Assembly (NCBI RefSeq): GCF_003001955.1
Contig: NZ_PVNH01000005.1
Coordinates: 473,191-537,190, forward strand
DNA: 64,000 nt
Origin: Prauserella shujinwangii
GTDB taxonomy: Bacteria > Actinomycetota > Actinomycetes > Mycobacteriales > Pseudonocardiaceae
Direction of reading: 5' to 3'
In this document: positions 40,123 through 48,818 of the stretch, in pieces
How positions within the stretch are numbered: position 1 is the first letter of the stretch
Layout: each line of letters starts with the position of its first letter
Translations under genes and position numbers: made by a program
The notes under the pieces: generated by a model
Told to the model about the DNA's origin: nothing
Databases searched by the model: none
What the model saw: only the letters and a program-made list of their open reading frames with translations

Positions 40123-41498
40123 AGTTCGAGCCTCCTGGCCATGTCGGACTTGAAAACACCGTCGGGGTCGACGGACTGCCGGATCTTGCGCCACTCGTCG
40201 AGCCGCGGGTACATCCGGGCGAACTCGGCGGGGCCGGTGCGCGAGTCCTTCGCCGTGTAGAGCCTGCCGCCCATCGCGAGCACGGCCTCGTCGAGCTCGC
40301 GGCAGAACCGGCCCAACCCCTCCTTGATGGGGAAGTCGACGCAGATGTTCCAGCCCGGCATCGGGAACGACAGCGGGGCACGGTTGCCCTCGCCGAACCG
40401 CTTGAACACGTTGAGGAACGACACGTGCCCCGACTCGGCGATGCGCCGCACGATGCGCCTGAACTCGTCCTCGGCGGCGAACGGGACGATGAACTGGTAC
40501 TGCAGGAAGCCCTTCGGGCCGTACGCGCGGTTCCACTCACCGAAGAGGTCGAGCGGGTGGTAGAACTGCGTGAGGTTCTGGATCACGCCGCGCGCCCGCT
40601 TCGGCGTCTTGCGGTAGTACAGCTCCCCGATCGCGCTGAACGTGAGCTTGTTGGCGAGCCCGTTCGGGAAGACGTCCGGCAGCGTGGCGAGCTGCGGCGC
40701 GTCGACCTTGAGCGGGTTCGCGCGCAGCTTCGGGGGCAGGTCCTCGAGCTTCGCGAGCGAGCCCCGGCCGAACGCGGCCCGGCCGAGGTTGCGGCCGGTC
40801 GAGATCGAGTCGAACCACGCGGAGGAGTAGTCGTACCGGTCGTCGGAGCCGTCGCTGAACAGCGCGATCGTCTCGTCCAGGTCCGCGGTCCGGTCCAGGT
40901 CGGCGACGAAGTACGCGGTCTCGGTGTGCGTCATCGCGATCGTGGCCCGCAGGATGATGCCGGTGAGGCCGTTGCCGCCGACCGTGGCCCAGAACAGGTC
41001 GGCCTCCGGGCCGTCCGGGGTGAGCGTGTGGACGGTGCCGTCGGCGGTCAGCAGCTCCATCGAGACGACGTGGTTGCCGAAGCTGCCCGCGGTGTGGTGG
41101 TTCTTGCCGTGGATGTCGGAGCCGATGGCGCCCCCGACCGTGACCTGCCGGGTGCCGGGCAGCACCGGCACCCACAGCCCGTGCGGCAGGGCGGCCCGCA
41201 TCAGCGCGTCGAGGCTGACGCCCGCGTCCACGTCGACGTGGCCGGAGTCCGGGTCGATGGCGTGGATGCGGTCGAGAGCCGTCATGTCGACGACGAGGCC
41301 ACCCGCGTTCTGCGCGGGGTCGCCGTAGGACCGGCCGAGCCCGCGGGCGATCACACCGCGCTCGCCCGCCTCGACGACGGCCTTCGCGATGACCTCGGGG
41401 TCGCGCGTGCGCAGCACGGTCGCGACCGTCGGGGCCGTGCGGGCCCAGCCGGTGAGGGTCCGCCGTTCGAGATGGGGATCGGGAGTCACATCGCTCAC
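40119..41498 (-). CDS. dprE1: Decaprenylphosphoryl-beta-D-ribose oxidase
   Basis: FAD enzyme (VAO family) that oxidises the 2-OH of decaprenyl-phosphoryl-ribose. 459 aa: [50 protein letters not shown] with [17 protein letters not shown] (FAD site), [15 protein letters not shown], and [16 protein letters not shown]. Cys386 corresponds to the mycobacterial Cys that benzothiazinones bind covalently. I chose the GTG 7 nt after TACCCT; the upstream open frame has no family similarity. Confidence 0.97.
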   Translation of the reverse strand: MSDVTPDPHLERRTLTGWARTAPTVATVLRTRDPEVIAKAVVEAGERGVIARGLGRSYGDPAQNAGGLVVDMTALDRIHAIDPDSGHVDVDAGVSLDALMRAALPHGLWVPVLPGTRQVTVGGAIGSDIHGKNHHTAGSFGNHVVSMELLTADGTVHTLTPDGPEADLFWATVGGNGLTGIILRATIAMTHTETAYFVADLDRTADLDETIALFSDGSDDRYDYSSAWFDSISTGRNLGRAAFGRGSLAKLEDLPPKLRANPLKVDAPQLATLPDVFPNGLANKLTFSAIGELYYRKTPKRARGVIQNLTQFYHPLDLFGEWNRAYGPKGFLQYQFIVPFAAEDEFRRIVRRIAESGHVSFLNVFKRFGEGNRAPLSFPMPGWNICVDFPIKEGLGRFCRELDEAVLAMGGRLYTAKDSRTGPAEFARMYPRLDEWRKIRQSVDPDGVFKSDMARRLEL

Positions 41499-41505
41499 CC
41501 GGAAC

Positions 41506-41511
41506 AGGGTA
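41506..41511 (-). promoter_or_regulatory. -10 box of dprE1-dprE2
   Basis: TACCCT on the minus strand, 7 nt before the dprE1 GTG. Confidence 0.55.
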
Positions 41512-41601
41512 ACCACATCGAGATGTGGCCCGGCGGTGACCGCTTCTCCACATTTCCTAGACTCACTCGCGGAATCCGTCCCCGGTCGGTGAGGAACAGC
41601 A

Positions 41602-42045
41602 GTGGTGGCGACAGACCCGCAGGCGAGCCCGGCCGCCCGACCGCCCAGTCCGGGCCTGCTCGCCCAGCTCGTCCGGTTCGTGCTCATCGGCGGTTTCTGC
41701 GCGCTGGTCGACTTCGGCATCTACTCGGCGTTGCTGCAGGTCGGCACGTGGGTGCACCTGGCGAAGGCGATCAGTTTCATCGCCGGTACCACGACCGCGT
41801 ATTTCCTTAACCGGCGTTTCACTTTCGCGGCCGCGCGGAATGGCGGGGCCGGGCAGCTCGGCGGATTCATGCTGCTTTACACGGTGACGTTCTTCGTCAA
41901 CGTGGGGACGAATGCGCTCGCGCTGCACCTTGTGCCGGACTTCCGGTGGCGGGTCGTGCTCGCGTGGGTCATCGCGCAGGGCACCGCGACCATGATCAAT
42001 TTCGTGATGCTGAAGTGGGTCGTGTTCCGCGAGACGCGTGCCTGA
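41602..42045 (+). CDS. GtrA-family membrane protein (Rv3789-like)
   Basis: A 147-aa protein with four helices: [40 protein letters not shown] with RRFTF, and two more, the GtrA pattern. The mycobacterial homologue beside dprE1 has been proposed to flip decaprenyl-phosphoryl-arabinose or to recruit AftA. Divergent from dprE1, as in mycobacteria. GTG start after GAGGA. It probably shares a transcript with the GlfT2-like gene 79 bp downstream. Confidence 0.9.
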   Translation: MVATDPQASPAARPPSPGLLAQLVRFVLIGGFCALVDFGIYSALLQVGTWVHLAKAISFIAGTTTAYFLNRRFTFAAARNGGAGQLGGFMLLYTVTFFVNVGTNALALHLVPDFRWRVVLAWVIAQGTATMINFVMLKWVVFRETRA

Positions 42046-42124
42046 CGTCCGTGTCACGACCTCCTAATCGCCCTGTACCTTCTGGGCATCCCGCTTGATT
42101 CTTCCCTCGGAGGACTGAGTTCAC

Positions 42125-44068
42125 ATGCCCGGCAAACCAGCACCGGCCACCGCTCGGCAGGCACAGGCGAACGGGAAGACCGCGGGCAGTGAGCCAGCAG
42201 GACAGGCACTCTTCGCCGAGCGCGCGCCGCACTCGGCGCTGCTGGCGCAGCGCGGCCTCTTCGCCGGGCCGTCCGGGCTGGTCAGCAAGGACCTCTACGC
42301 GGAGGTGCTCGGCGGCGCGGTGACCCGTGAGCGCGAGCGCATCACCCTGGAACCGGCCGCGCGGGTGTCGGGCAACACGTACTTCGGCCGGTTCCCCGCG
42401 GCCTACTGGCAGCGGTGGACACACGTCGACGCGGTCACCGTGACCGCCACCGTGACCGGATCGGGCAGGCTCGCGCTGCGGGCGTCCGATCCGGACGGTG
42501 TACCGAGGACGGTCACCGTGCACGACGCGCGCGAAGCCGACGGAGCCGAGGTGGCCCTCACGGCGCCGATCGACAAGTTCCTCGACGGTGGCGCGCTGTG
42601 GCTGGACCTGGAGACGGAGGCCGGGCAGCGGCTCGCGGTGTCGGACGTCCGGTGGACGGTCGAGCCGCCCGACCGCATCCGCCCGACCGCGGTGACCATC
42701 TGCACGATGAACCGGGCCGACGACTGTCTCGGCAACCTGAAGGCGCTCGCCGACTCGCTGCCCGCGCTGGAGACGCTCGACGCGATCTACGTGGCGGACC
42801 AGGGCACCGACACCGTCGACTCGCGGGAGGGTTTCGCCGAGGTCGCCGAGCGGCTCGGCGACCGGCTGCACTACCTCAAGCAGCCCAACCTCGGGGGCGC
42901 GGGCGGGTTCACCCGCGGGCTGTACGAGGTCGCGGGGAACACGCGGACCGAGCACGCGAACGTGCTGTTCATGGACGACGACGTGCTGCTGGAGCCGGAC
43001 CTGGTGATCCGGCTGACGGCGTTCTCCAACCGGGTGGTGCACCCGGTGATCGTCGGCGGTCAGATGCTGAACCTGCTGCACCCCGACCAGCTGCACGTGG
43101 GCGCCGAGTACGCGCACCTCAACGCGCTGGAGCCGGGCAAGCCGGTGCCGCACAGCCTGTCCACCGCCGACCTGCTCGGCGTCGACGAGGAGACGGGCAA
43201 GCCGAACCGGCAGGAGCGCAGGGTCGACGCGGAGTACAACGGCTGGTGGTCCTGCCTGATCCCGTACGAGGTGGTCAGGGAGATCGGCTACCCGCTGCCG
43301 TTCTTCTTCCAGTGGGACGACGCCGAGTACAGCTACCGGGCGCGCAAGCACGGCTTCCCGACCGTGACGCTGCCCGGCGCGGGGGTGTGGCACGCCGACT
43401 TCCACTGGAAGGACTGGGACGAGTGGCACCGGTACTTCAACCTGCGCAACTCGATCATCACCGCGGCGTTGCACAGCCCGTTCGACCTGAACCTGCTGAC
43501 GAGGGTGCTGCTGGCGCAGGTCGTGCGTTACCTGCTGGGGATGCAGTACGGGCTCACGGCCACCCTGATCAAGGCGGTGGAGGACTTCCTGGAGGGTCCG
43601 GAGATCCTGCACGACGGCGGGGCCGCGGCGATGCGGGAGATCCGGGAGATCCGCACGCGGTACCCGGAGACCAAGCGGCACCCGGCCACCGACGTGCCGG
43701 GGATCGCCACGGCGGACCTGACGATCCACAACACGGCGCCCCGGCCGTTCCTGCAGCGGTTCTACCTGGCCAAGACGATCGTCGACCGGATCGCGGGCAG
43801 GCACAAGCACGCTCTCGGCATGATCCCGCACGACGACTCGACCTGGTGGCACGTGTCGCAGTTCGCGACCGCCGTGGTGACCGATGCCTCGCAGGAGGGT
43901 GTGCGCGTGCGCCGGTACGACCGGCAGCTGATGTTCGACCTCGCCAAGCGCGCGGCCAGGGTGCTGAACCGGCTGCGCAAGGAGGGGCGTGCCGTGCAGG
44001 CGCAGTACCACCGGGCGATGCCGCAGCTCACCAGCAGGGAGAACTGGACGCGCCTGTACGGCCTCTGA
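42125..44068 (+). CDS. Second GlfT2-like galactofuranosyltransferase
   Basis: A 647-aa protein with the full GlfT2 layout: N-terminal beta domain (SGNTYFGRFPAAYWQRW), GT-A core (TICTMNRADDCLGN, QPNLGGAGGFTR, DDD at 284-286, RRVDAEYNGWWSC, WDD at 397-399, His423 in GVWHADFHW) and a C-terminal helical domain ending RENWTRLYGL. All catalytic residues are kept, but sequence and termini differ clearly from the first copy at 24395, so it is a paralogue, not a recent duplicate. It may extend galactan with other linkages or act on another acceptor. Confidence 0.85.
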   Translation: MPGKPAPATARQAQANGKTAGSEPAGQALFAERAPHSALLAQRGLFAGPSGLVSKDLYAEVLGGAVTRERERITLEPAARVSGNTYFGRFPAAYWQRWTHVDAVTVTATVTGSGRLALRASDPDGVPRTVTVHDAREADGAEVALTAPIDKFLDGGALWLDLETEAGQRLAVSDVRWTVEPPDRIRPTAVTICTMNRADDCLGNLKALADSLPALETLDAIYVADQGTDTVDSREGFAEVAERLGDRLHYLKQPNLGGAGGFTRGLYEVAGNTRTEHANVLFMDDDVLLEPDLVIRLTAFSNRVVHPVIVGGQMLNLLHPDQLHVGAEYAHLNALEPGKPVPHSLSTADLLGVDEETGKPNRQERRVDAEYNGWWSCLIPYEVVREIGYPLPFFFQWDDAEYSYRARKHGFPTVTLPGAGVWHADFHWKDWDEWHRYFNLRNSIITAALHSPFDLNLLTRVLLAQVVRYLLGMQYGLTATLIKAVEDFLEGPEILHDGGAAAMREIREIRTRYPETKRHPATDVPGIATADLTIHNTAPRPFLQRFYLAKTIVDRIAGRHKHALGMIPHDDSTWWHVSQFATAVVTDASQEGVRVRRYDRQLMFDLAKRAARVLNRLRKEGRAVQAQYHRAMPQLTSRENWTRLYGL

Positions 44069-44085
44069 GCTCTCGGCCCGGCGCG

Positions 44086-44337
44086 TCAGCGCAGGCCGAA
44101 CGTCCGGTCGCGGCGCTGCAGGTCGTCGACGTACGCGACGGCGACGTGAGCGAAGTTCACGTTGACGGCGTAGCCGTCCTTCGTGCGGATGGTCTCCACG
44201 GACCCGTGGTCGAGCATCCAGTGCAGTCGCTTGACGAGCTGGGCGTTCTCCTCGGTGGCGTCCGGTGGCAGCTGGAACAGCACCGGCTCGCCGCCGGAGG
44301 TCAGGTGCAGTACGAGTGTGGGCTTCTCATCGGCCAT
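44086..44337 (-). CDS. Uncharacterised small protein (83 aa)
   Basis: Soluble, without signal or helix for the membrane. Reads PTLVLHLTSGGEPVLFQLPPD, then a helix ENAQLVKRLHWMLDHG and strands ETIRTKDGYAVNVNFAHVAVAYV. This looks like a compact alpha/beta domain. I do not recognise a family. It is convergent with the GlfT2-like gene and divergent from the EspG-like gene. No strong ribosome site is visible before the ATG. Confidence 0.6.
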   Translation of the reverse strand: MADEKPTLVLHLTSGGEPVLFQLPPDATEENAQLVKRLHWMLDHGSVETIRTKDGYAVNVNFAHVAVAYVDDLQRRDRTFGLR

Positions 44338-44473
44338 GGACTCAGCTCAGCAGCCGGGGGAGTGGGCGGCAACCGGGTTCGCTGAGGGCTGATGCGGCGG
44401 ACTCGCGGCGGCGAAACGGCCGTGCTGCTAACGTGCACCTCCGGATATTCCAGGTCATCCGGGGGGATTGGCG

Positions 44474-45250
44474 ATGCCGCACTCGTTCTCGCTGTCGCTG
44501 GCTGCCGTGGACATACTGCTGGAGCACACCCGGCTCGGCCGGGCGCCGTTCCCCTTCGAGGTGCCGCACATCGGCACCACCCACGAACAGCGAGCGCAGG
44601 TCAGGGACGCCGTCTTCCGGGATCTCGAGGGTCGCGGCATGATGCGCGGCGGCAGGCTGGACGGGGACACCGAGCTGGCGCTGGAGACGTTCACCCGCGC
44701 GCCGGTCGCGATCACGGCGGCCGCCCAGCTGGAGAAGTCGAACCGGCTGTTCGCCCGCGCCGGCTCGGACGGACAGTTCGCGATCCTCGTCCGGCAGCAC
44801 GGCAACCTGCTGGTGTTCGAGGAGACGCGGCCGACCGCGCTCGTCGCGTCGATCGTCGACCTGCTCCCGCTGACGCCGGCCGCGGGCGGCCAGTCGGTCA
44901 CGGTCGCGAAGCCCGCCCCCCGCAAGCCGCGGCGTGCCGCGGACGACGGCGGCTACGATCCGTTCGGCGATGTCTCGGCGCCCCGATCGTCCGCGGGACC
45001 GCAGCACCGGGCCGTCGAACGCATCTTCGAGAAGCCGAAGAAGGGGATCGGGCAGTTCACGGCGTTCGTCCAGGGCCGCGACGGCAAGCCGGTCCACCTG
45101 AGCCCGATCGCCTGGTTCGACACCGACGACGGGCGGTACTTCTGCACGTCACGGGCCGCGGAGGACGGGCAGGAGTGGATCACCTACGCGCCCGCCGACA
45201 ACGCCCGGATCGCCCAGCAGCTGTACTCGCAGCTCGAGGGCTACCTGTAG
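44474..45250 (+). CDS. EspG-family (ESX secretion-associated) chaperone
   Basis: A 258-aa protein: FSLSLAAVDILLEHTRLGRAPFPFEVPHIG at the N-terminus, MMRGGRLDGDTELALETFTRAP, LVRQHGNLLVFEETRP, and a C-terminal FDTDDGRYFCTSR with NARIAQQLYSQLEGYL. This is the EspG/ESAG fold that binds PE-PPE-type or WXG substrates and keeps them soluble for type VII secretion. The linker (about residues 140-185) is charged and Pro-rich. GGGGGGAT precedes the ATG. Its likely clients are encoded just downstream. Confidence 0.85.
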   Translation: MPHSFSLSLAAVDILLEHTRLGRAPFPFEVPHIGTTHEQRAQVRDAVFRDLEGRGMMRGGRLDGDTELALETFTRAPVAITAAAQLEKSNRLFARAGSDGQFAILVRQHGNLLVFEETRPTALVASIVDLLPLTPAAGGQSVTVAKPAPRKPRRAADDGGYDPFGDVSAPRSSAGPQHRAVERIFEKPKKGIGQFTAFVQGRDGKPVHLSPIAWFDTDDGRYFCTSRAAEDGQEWITYAPADNARIAQQLYSQLEGYL

Positions 45251-45306
45251 GAACCGTGCCGCCGCCTCCCACGTCGAAGCTGGTGGCGGAGTGAGTGAAA
45301 GAGCCA

Positions 45307-45337
45307 TTGCGGGCAGTGGCCAGTCGGTAAACTGCCC
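45307..45337 (+). promoter_or_regulatory. Promoter and inverted repeat before the type VII cluster
   Basis: TTGCGG (45307-45312) and TAAACT (45328-45333) form a plausible -35/-10 pair with a 15-nt spacer. The arms GGGCAGT (45311-45317) and ACTGCCC (45331-45337) flank the spacer with centres 20 bp apart, two helical turns, and the right arm overlaps the -10. It may be an operator. Confidence 0.45.
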
Positions 45338-45369
45338 ACCGCACACACAGGCGAGGATGTGGGGTAGCG

Positions 45370-45819
45370 ATGCCGTTCGTACCTGATTCGGGTTCCGCCA
45401 TCGGGGCGGGTATCGGGGCCGCGATGCCCGCGATGAGTGCCAAGGCTCTTCAGGCCACATCGGCCGAGACACAGAAGCTGATCGCCGCGGCAGAGTCGGG
45501 GGGCTTCCGAATCAGCGAGGAAGGCCTGCGGCCACTCCGGGAAGCGCTGTTGCGAATGAGAACACAAGTAAACGACCTCAGGCAGTCCGCGATGTTCGAC
45601 CTCAGCCAGGCTCCGAAGCTTGGCAGTCATGACTACGGCGAGGCTGTGGCACAGCATGACCAGAAGGGCGCATCGGGTTCGGCTGGTTCAGCGAGCGCTG
45701 TCCTGGAACAGTTCACACGGGTGCTGATGGACGCGGACGAAGCTCTGGCGAAGGCTGCGGGGGTCTATCGGGAGTCCGAGAACACGGCAGCGGACAACAT
45801 CGGCTCGGTGCAGGCCTGA
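45370..45819 (+). CDS. WXG100-like type VII secretion substrate
   Basis: A 149-aa mostly helical protein: two long helices around residues 22-75 and 98-135 separated by GSASG-type turns, without a clear WxG. Near the C-terminus VYRESENTAAD contains YxxxE at Tyr133, the general type VII export signal. GGGG precedes the ATG. Four nt before the next gene, so it is in one operon with the lipoprotein and the PPE-like gene. Probably a partner of the PPE-like protein. Confidence 0.72.
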   Translation: MPFVPDSGSAIGAGIGAAMPAMSAKALQATSAETQKLIAAAESGGFRISEEGLRPLREALLRMRTQVNDLRQSAMFDLSQAPKLGSHDYGEAVAQHDQKGASGSAGSASAVLEQFTRVLMDADEALAKAAGVYRESENTAADNIGSVQA

Positions 45820-45822
45820 TCG

Positions 45823-46398
45823 ATGAGGAAGTCAACTCGTGCACTGCTTCTCCCGCTAGCAGTCGCCGCGCTGGCGGTGGCCGCTTGCTCCAACAGCGAG
45901 TCGGGCATGGCGAAGCCGAAGGGCAGTACGGACTCGCCCACGCAACCGAGTTCTTCGGCGGCTACGGAAACCCCCGTCGGGTCGGGCCGGGCACTTTCCG
46001 ATGAGCTGACTGCCTGCTCCTTGCTCAACCAGCAGGAGCTCGCACAGTTCGGAGAGTTCCGGGGCGGTCAGAAACCTTCGACGTCGAGTGCCTCCGACGC
46101 GTGCCAGTGGAGTGGTGGCGACGTGTCGAATGTCGTCACCGTGGGGGTGGCTATCCGGGATGCACAGAGTGTCGACGAGGTGAGCCCGATCGAAGGTGGC
46201 GGCGCACCCACGACGGGTCAACTCGCCGGGCGCCGAGCCGTGCAGGCTTCCGCGCCGACGGGCTGCCTGCTCGCCCTCTCGGTCGGAGACAGTTCGCGCG
46301 TGGACGTGGTGATCAGCGGGGAGACCGAGGAACCCGACTATTGCCAGCTCGTAGGCCAAGTGGCCGACATCGTCGAGCCAAAGCTTCCTGAGGGGTAA
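45823..46398 (+). CDS. DUF3558 lipoprotein of the type VII cluster
   Basis: A 191-aa protein with signal peptide and lipobox VAACSN (Cys about 22), Ser/Thr/Pro linker, then the DUF3558 domain: TACSLLNQQELAQFG, DACQWSGGD and a C-terminal PDYCQLVGQVADIVEPKL. Four Cys may form two disulfides. DUF3558 genes are often found between WXG and PPE-like genes in Pseudonocardiaceae. 3-4 nt separate it from both neighbours, so it is co-transcribed. Confidence 0.83.
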   Translation: MRKSTRALLLPLAVAALAVAACSNSESGMAKPKGSTDSPTQPSSSAATETPVGSGRALSDELTACSLLNQQELAQFGEFRGGQKPSTSSASDACQWSGGDVSNVVTVGVAIRDAQSVDEVSPIEGGGAPTTGQLAGRRAVQASAPTGCLLALSVGDSSRVDVVISGETEEPDYCQLVGQVADIVEPKLPEG

Positions 46399-46402
46399 CG
46401 CA

Positions 46403-47884
46403 ATGAATGACGCCGACCAGGCTCCGCCAAGGGAGCTGACCGACCAGCAGATCGCCGACTTGCCTCCGGCCGAGCGTGAGGAGTACTTCCGGGAACGAGC
46501 GGCCGCGGGGATCGATGACGGTGGCCTTTTCGGTTGGATCAACCGTATGCGCGCAAACATCGAAGGCGGTGTGCAGGCTCAACAGTACGGCGACCAACGC
46601 GTGCAGGAACTCTCTTCGGGCGAGGTGCAATACGTCGAAGGTCTCCGGCCGTCGAACGCCGACTACAACGGCCACGACCATTCGGTCATTTCCTCGTACG
46701 TGCGGGATATCGATCCAGCGCAGGTTACGGGCGTTTCCAACGCCTACCACGATCTGCATCAGGCGTTCCGTGAGTTTGCGGACCAGCTGAAGGACGCCGT
46801 CGACAAGTCGCAGCACGAGTGGGAAGGCGAGGCTGCGGAGAGCGCCCGGGGCTACTTCTCGAGTCTCAGCCAGTGGGCCGAGGCCAACTCGCAGAACGCG
46901 CAGCTCGCCTCCGAGACCATCTACCAGCAGGCCGAGGCGGCCTCGTCGGCGAAGAACTCGATGCCCGAGCCGATTCCCTTCAGCTGGGACTCGGAGATGA
47001 AGAAGTGGGGCAGTGATCCCTTCAACTTCGCGGGCAACATCGCGCAGACCATCGAGACCTACCACGCGAGCCAGGAGGCGCACGCCCAGGCCGCGCAGGT
47101 GATGGCCCAGTACGACGGCCACCTGTACGAGGCCGCGTCGAAGCAGCCCGCGTTCGCCGAGCCGCCGAAGTTCGGCAGCGGAAGTGGCGAGAGCGGCTCG
47201 GTCGGTTCGGTCCCCGGCAACGGCGGCACCGACGCGTCCGGTTTCGTCGGCGGCGGCGTGCCCGGCGGTGGGGCGCCGGCCGGCGGCTCGGTCGCGGGCG
47301 GGTCCGTCTCCGGTGGCGTTTCGGGTGGCGGCGGGTCGAGCCTGGGCGGAGCGGGCGTGGCCCCACCGCTGGCCGCGGGGCGGGGCACCGGCGCCGTGCT
47401 GCCCGGCGGATCCGGTACGCGGCCCGCGGGCTTCCGCAACCCCAGCTTCAGCGTGCCCAGGAGCAGGCCGAACAGCGGCAACTCCGGTCTCGGTGAGATG
47501 GGTCCGATGCCCATCGGCGGCATGCCACCCGGTGGCCCCGGGGGTGGGGGCGGCGACTACGGCGGCCGGGTCGGCCGGGGCGTCGCCGGATTCGGTCCCG
47601 GTGGTGGCGGCGCGGCAGGCGGTGCGGGCGCACCTGGCGCCGGTACCGGTTCCGGCGCGGCGGCGAAGCCCGGTGCGCTCGGTCCCACCGCGCCCGGCGG
47701 TGCCGGTGCGGCGGCGGCCGCGGGCCGTGGCGGCATGGGCGCAGCGGGCATGGGCGGCGCGGGACGTGGCGGCCAGGGCGAGGAGGACAAGGAACACCAG
47801 CGGCCCACGTTCCTTGTGGAGGGTGACCCGGACGAGGTCTTCGGCACCGACGAGCGCACGGCGCCGCCCGTCATCGGAGAGTGA
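46403..47884 (+). CDS. PPE-like / WXG-fold secreted protein with Gly-rich tail
   Basis: A 493-aa protein. Residues 1-260 are helical with W-E-G at 140-142 in SQHEWEGEAAESARGYF, the helix-turn-helix of WXG/PPE-type proteins. Residues 265-465 are Gly/Pro/Ala-rich low complexity. The end is conserved-looking and acidic (VEGDPDEVFGTDERTAPP). It is probably exported through an ESX system with the upstream WXG-like partner and the EspG-like chaperone. No ESX core genes (EccB-E, mycosin) are in the window. Confidence 0.75.
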   Translation: MNDADQAPPRELTDQQIADLPPAEREEYFRERAAAGIDDGGLFGWINRMRANIEGGVQAQQYGDQRVQELSSGEVQYVEGLRPSNADYNGHDHSVISSYVRDIDPAQVTGVSNAYHDLHQAFREFADQLKDAVDKSQHEWEGEAAESARGYFSSLSQWAEANSQNAQLASETIYQQAEAASSAKNSMPEPIPFSWDSEMKKWGSDPFNFAGNIAQTIETYHASQEAHAQAAQVMAQYDGHLYEAASKQPAFAEPPKFGSGSGESGSVGSVPGNGGTDASGFVGGGVPGGGAPAGGSVAGGSVSGGVSGGGGSSLGGAGVAPPLAAGRGTGAVLPGGSGTRPAGFRNPSFSVPRSRPNSGNSGLGEMGPMPIGGMPPGGPGGGGGDYGGRVGRGVAGFGPGGGGAAGGAGAPGAGTGSGAAAKPGALGPTAPGGAGAAAAAGRGGMGAAGMGGAGRGGQGEEDKEHQRPTFLVEGDPDEVFGTDERTAPPVIGE

Positions 47885-47954
47885 CGACCGGCGGGCGACG
47901 AGCCTCCACCGTGTGACTTGACCTCCAGTGCGGTCGAGGTGCTGGGCTGGTGCC

Positions 47955-48818
47955 ATGACCACTGCAGCCGTTCGAGAGCCCGCTCCCGAGACCGACGACT
48001 GGGGTATCGACGCCGTCGACGTCGATGCCTACCTGCGGCGCATCGGCCACCCGCGCGTCGAGCCGTCCGCCGAGGCCCTGCGCTCACTGCACGAGGCACA
48101 CGTCCGCACGATCCCCTTCGAGAACGTCGACGTGCTCCTCGGTGACCATCCGGGCATCGGCACCGACGCGCTCATGCGCAAGCTCGTCCACCGCAGGCGG
48201 GGCGGCTACTGCTTCGAGCACGCGTCATTGTTCGCCGCCGTACTGGAACGCCTCGGGTTCACCGTCCAGCGGCGGATGGCCCGCGTCCAGCCGCACCGCT
48301 CCGGCCCGCAGACCCACATGATGCTCGCCGTGCACGCCGACGGCGAGGACTACCTGGCGGACGTGGGCTTCGGCAGCGGGATCCTGCGGCCGATGCCGCT
48401 GCGTGACGGCGCCACCGCCGATCAGGGCGGCTGGGAGCACCGGATCGCGCGCACCGCCGACGGGTGGATGCTCACCAAGCGCACCGCCGAGGGATGGGAG
48501 CCGCAGCACACCTCGGACGAGTCGTCCCGCAGGCCGATCGATTACCAGGTCGCGCACCACTACACGTCGACCCATCCGGACTCGCCGTTCTTCGGCAGGC
48601 TCGTCGTCATCCGGTTGACTCCCGGCACCCTGCGCAGGCTCGTCGACCGTGAGCTGCACATCGAGCATTCGGACGGCAGCACCGAGCGCATCCCGGTGCC
48701 CCCGGAACGGCTCGGCGAGACCCTGCGTGACCTGGACGTCGACCTCACCGCCGACGAACTCGACCGTCTGCTCGCCGCGCTGGCCGAACGGGAACGGCAG
48801 CGGGATCAGAACCGGTAG
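47955..48818 (+). CDS. nat: Arylamine N-acetyltransferase
   Basis: Transfers acetyl from acetyl-CoA to arylamines or hydrazines. 287 aa with the full Cys-His-Asp triad: Cys86 in RRGGYCFEHAS, His121 in GPQTHMMLAV and Asp136 in YLADVGFGSG; also TIPFENVDVLLG. The length is typical of bacterial NAT. ATG chosen at MTTAAVRE; nine upstream in-frame residues are unlikely. Its 3' end overlaps the convergent glfT1 by 13 nt. Confidence 0.94.
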   Translation: MTTAAVREPAPETDDWGIDAVDVDAYLRRIGHPRVEPSAEALRSLHEAHVRTIPFENVDVLLGDHPGIGTDALMRKLVHRRRGGYCFEHASLFAAVLERLGFTVQRRMARVQPHRSGPQTHMMLAVHADGEDYLADVGFGSGILRPMPLRDGATADQGGWEHRIARTADGWMLTKRTAEGWEPQHTSDESSRRPIDYQVAHHYTSTHPDSPFFGRLVVIRLTPGTLRRLVDRELHIEHSDGSTERIPVPPERLGETLRDLDVDLTADELDRLLAALAERERQRDQNR

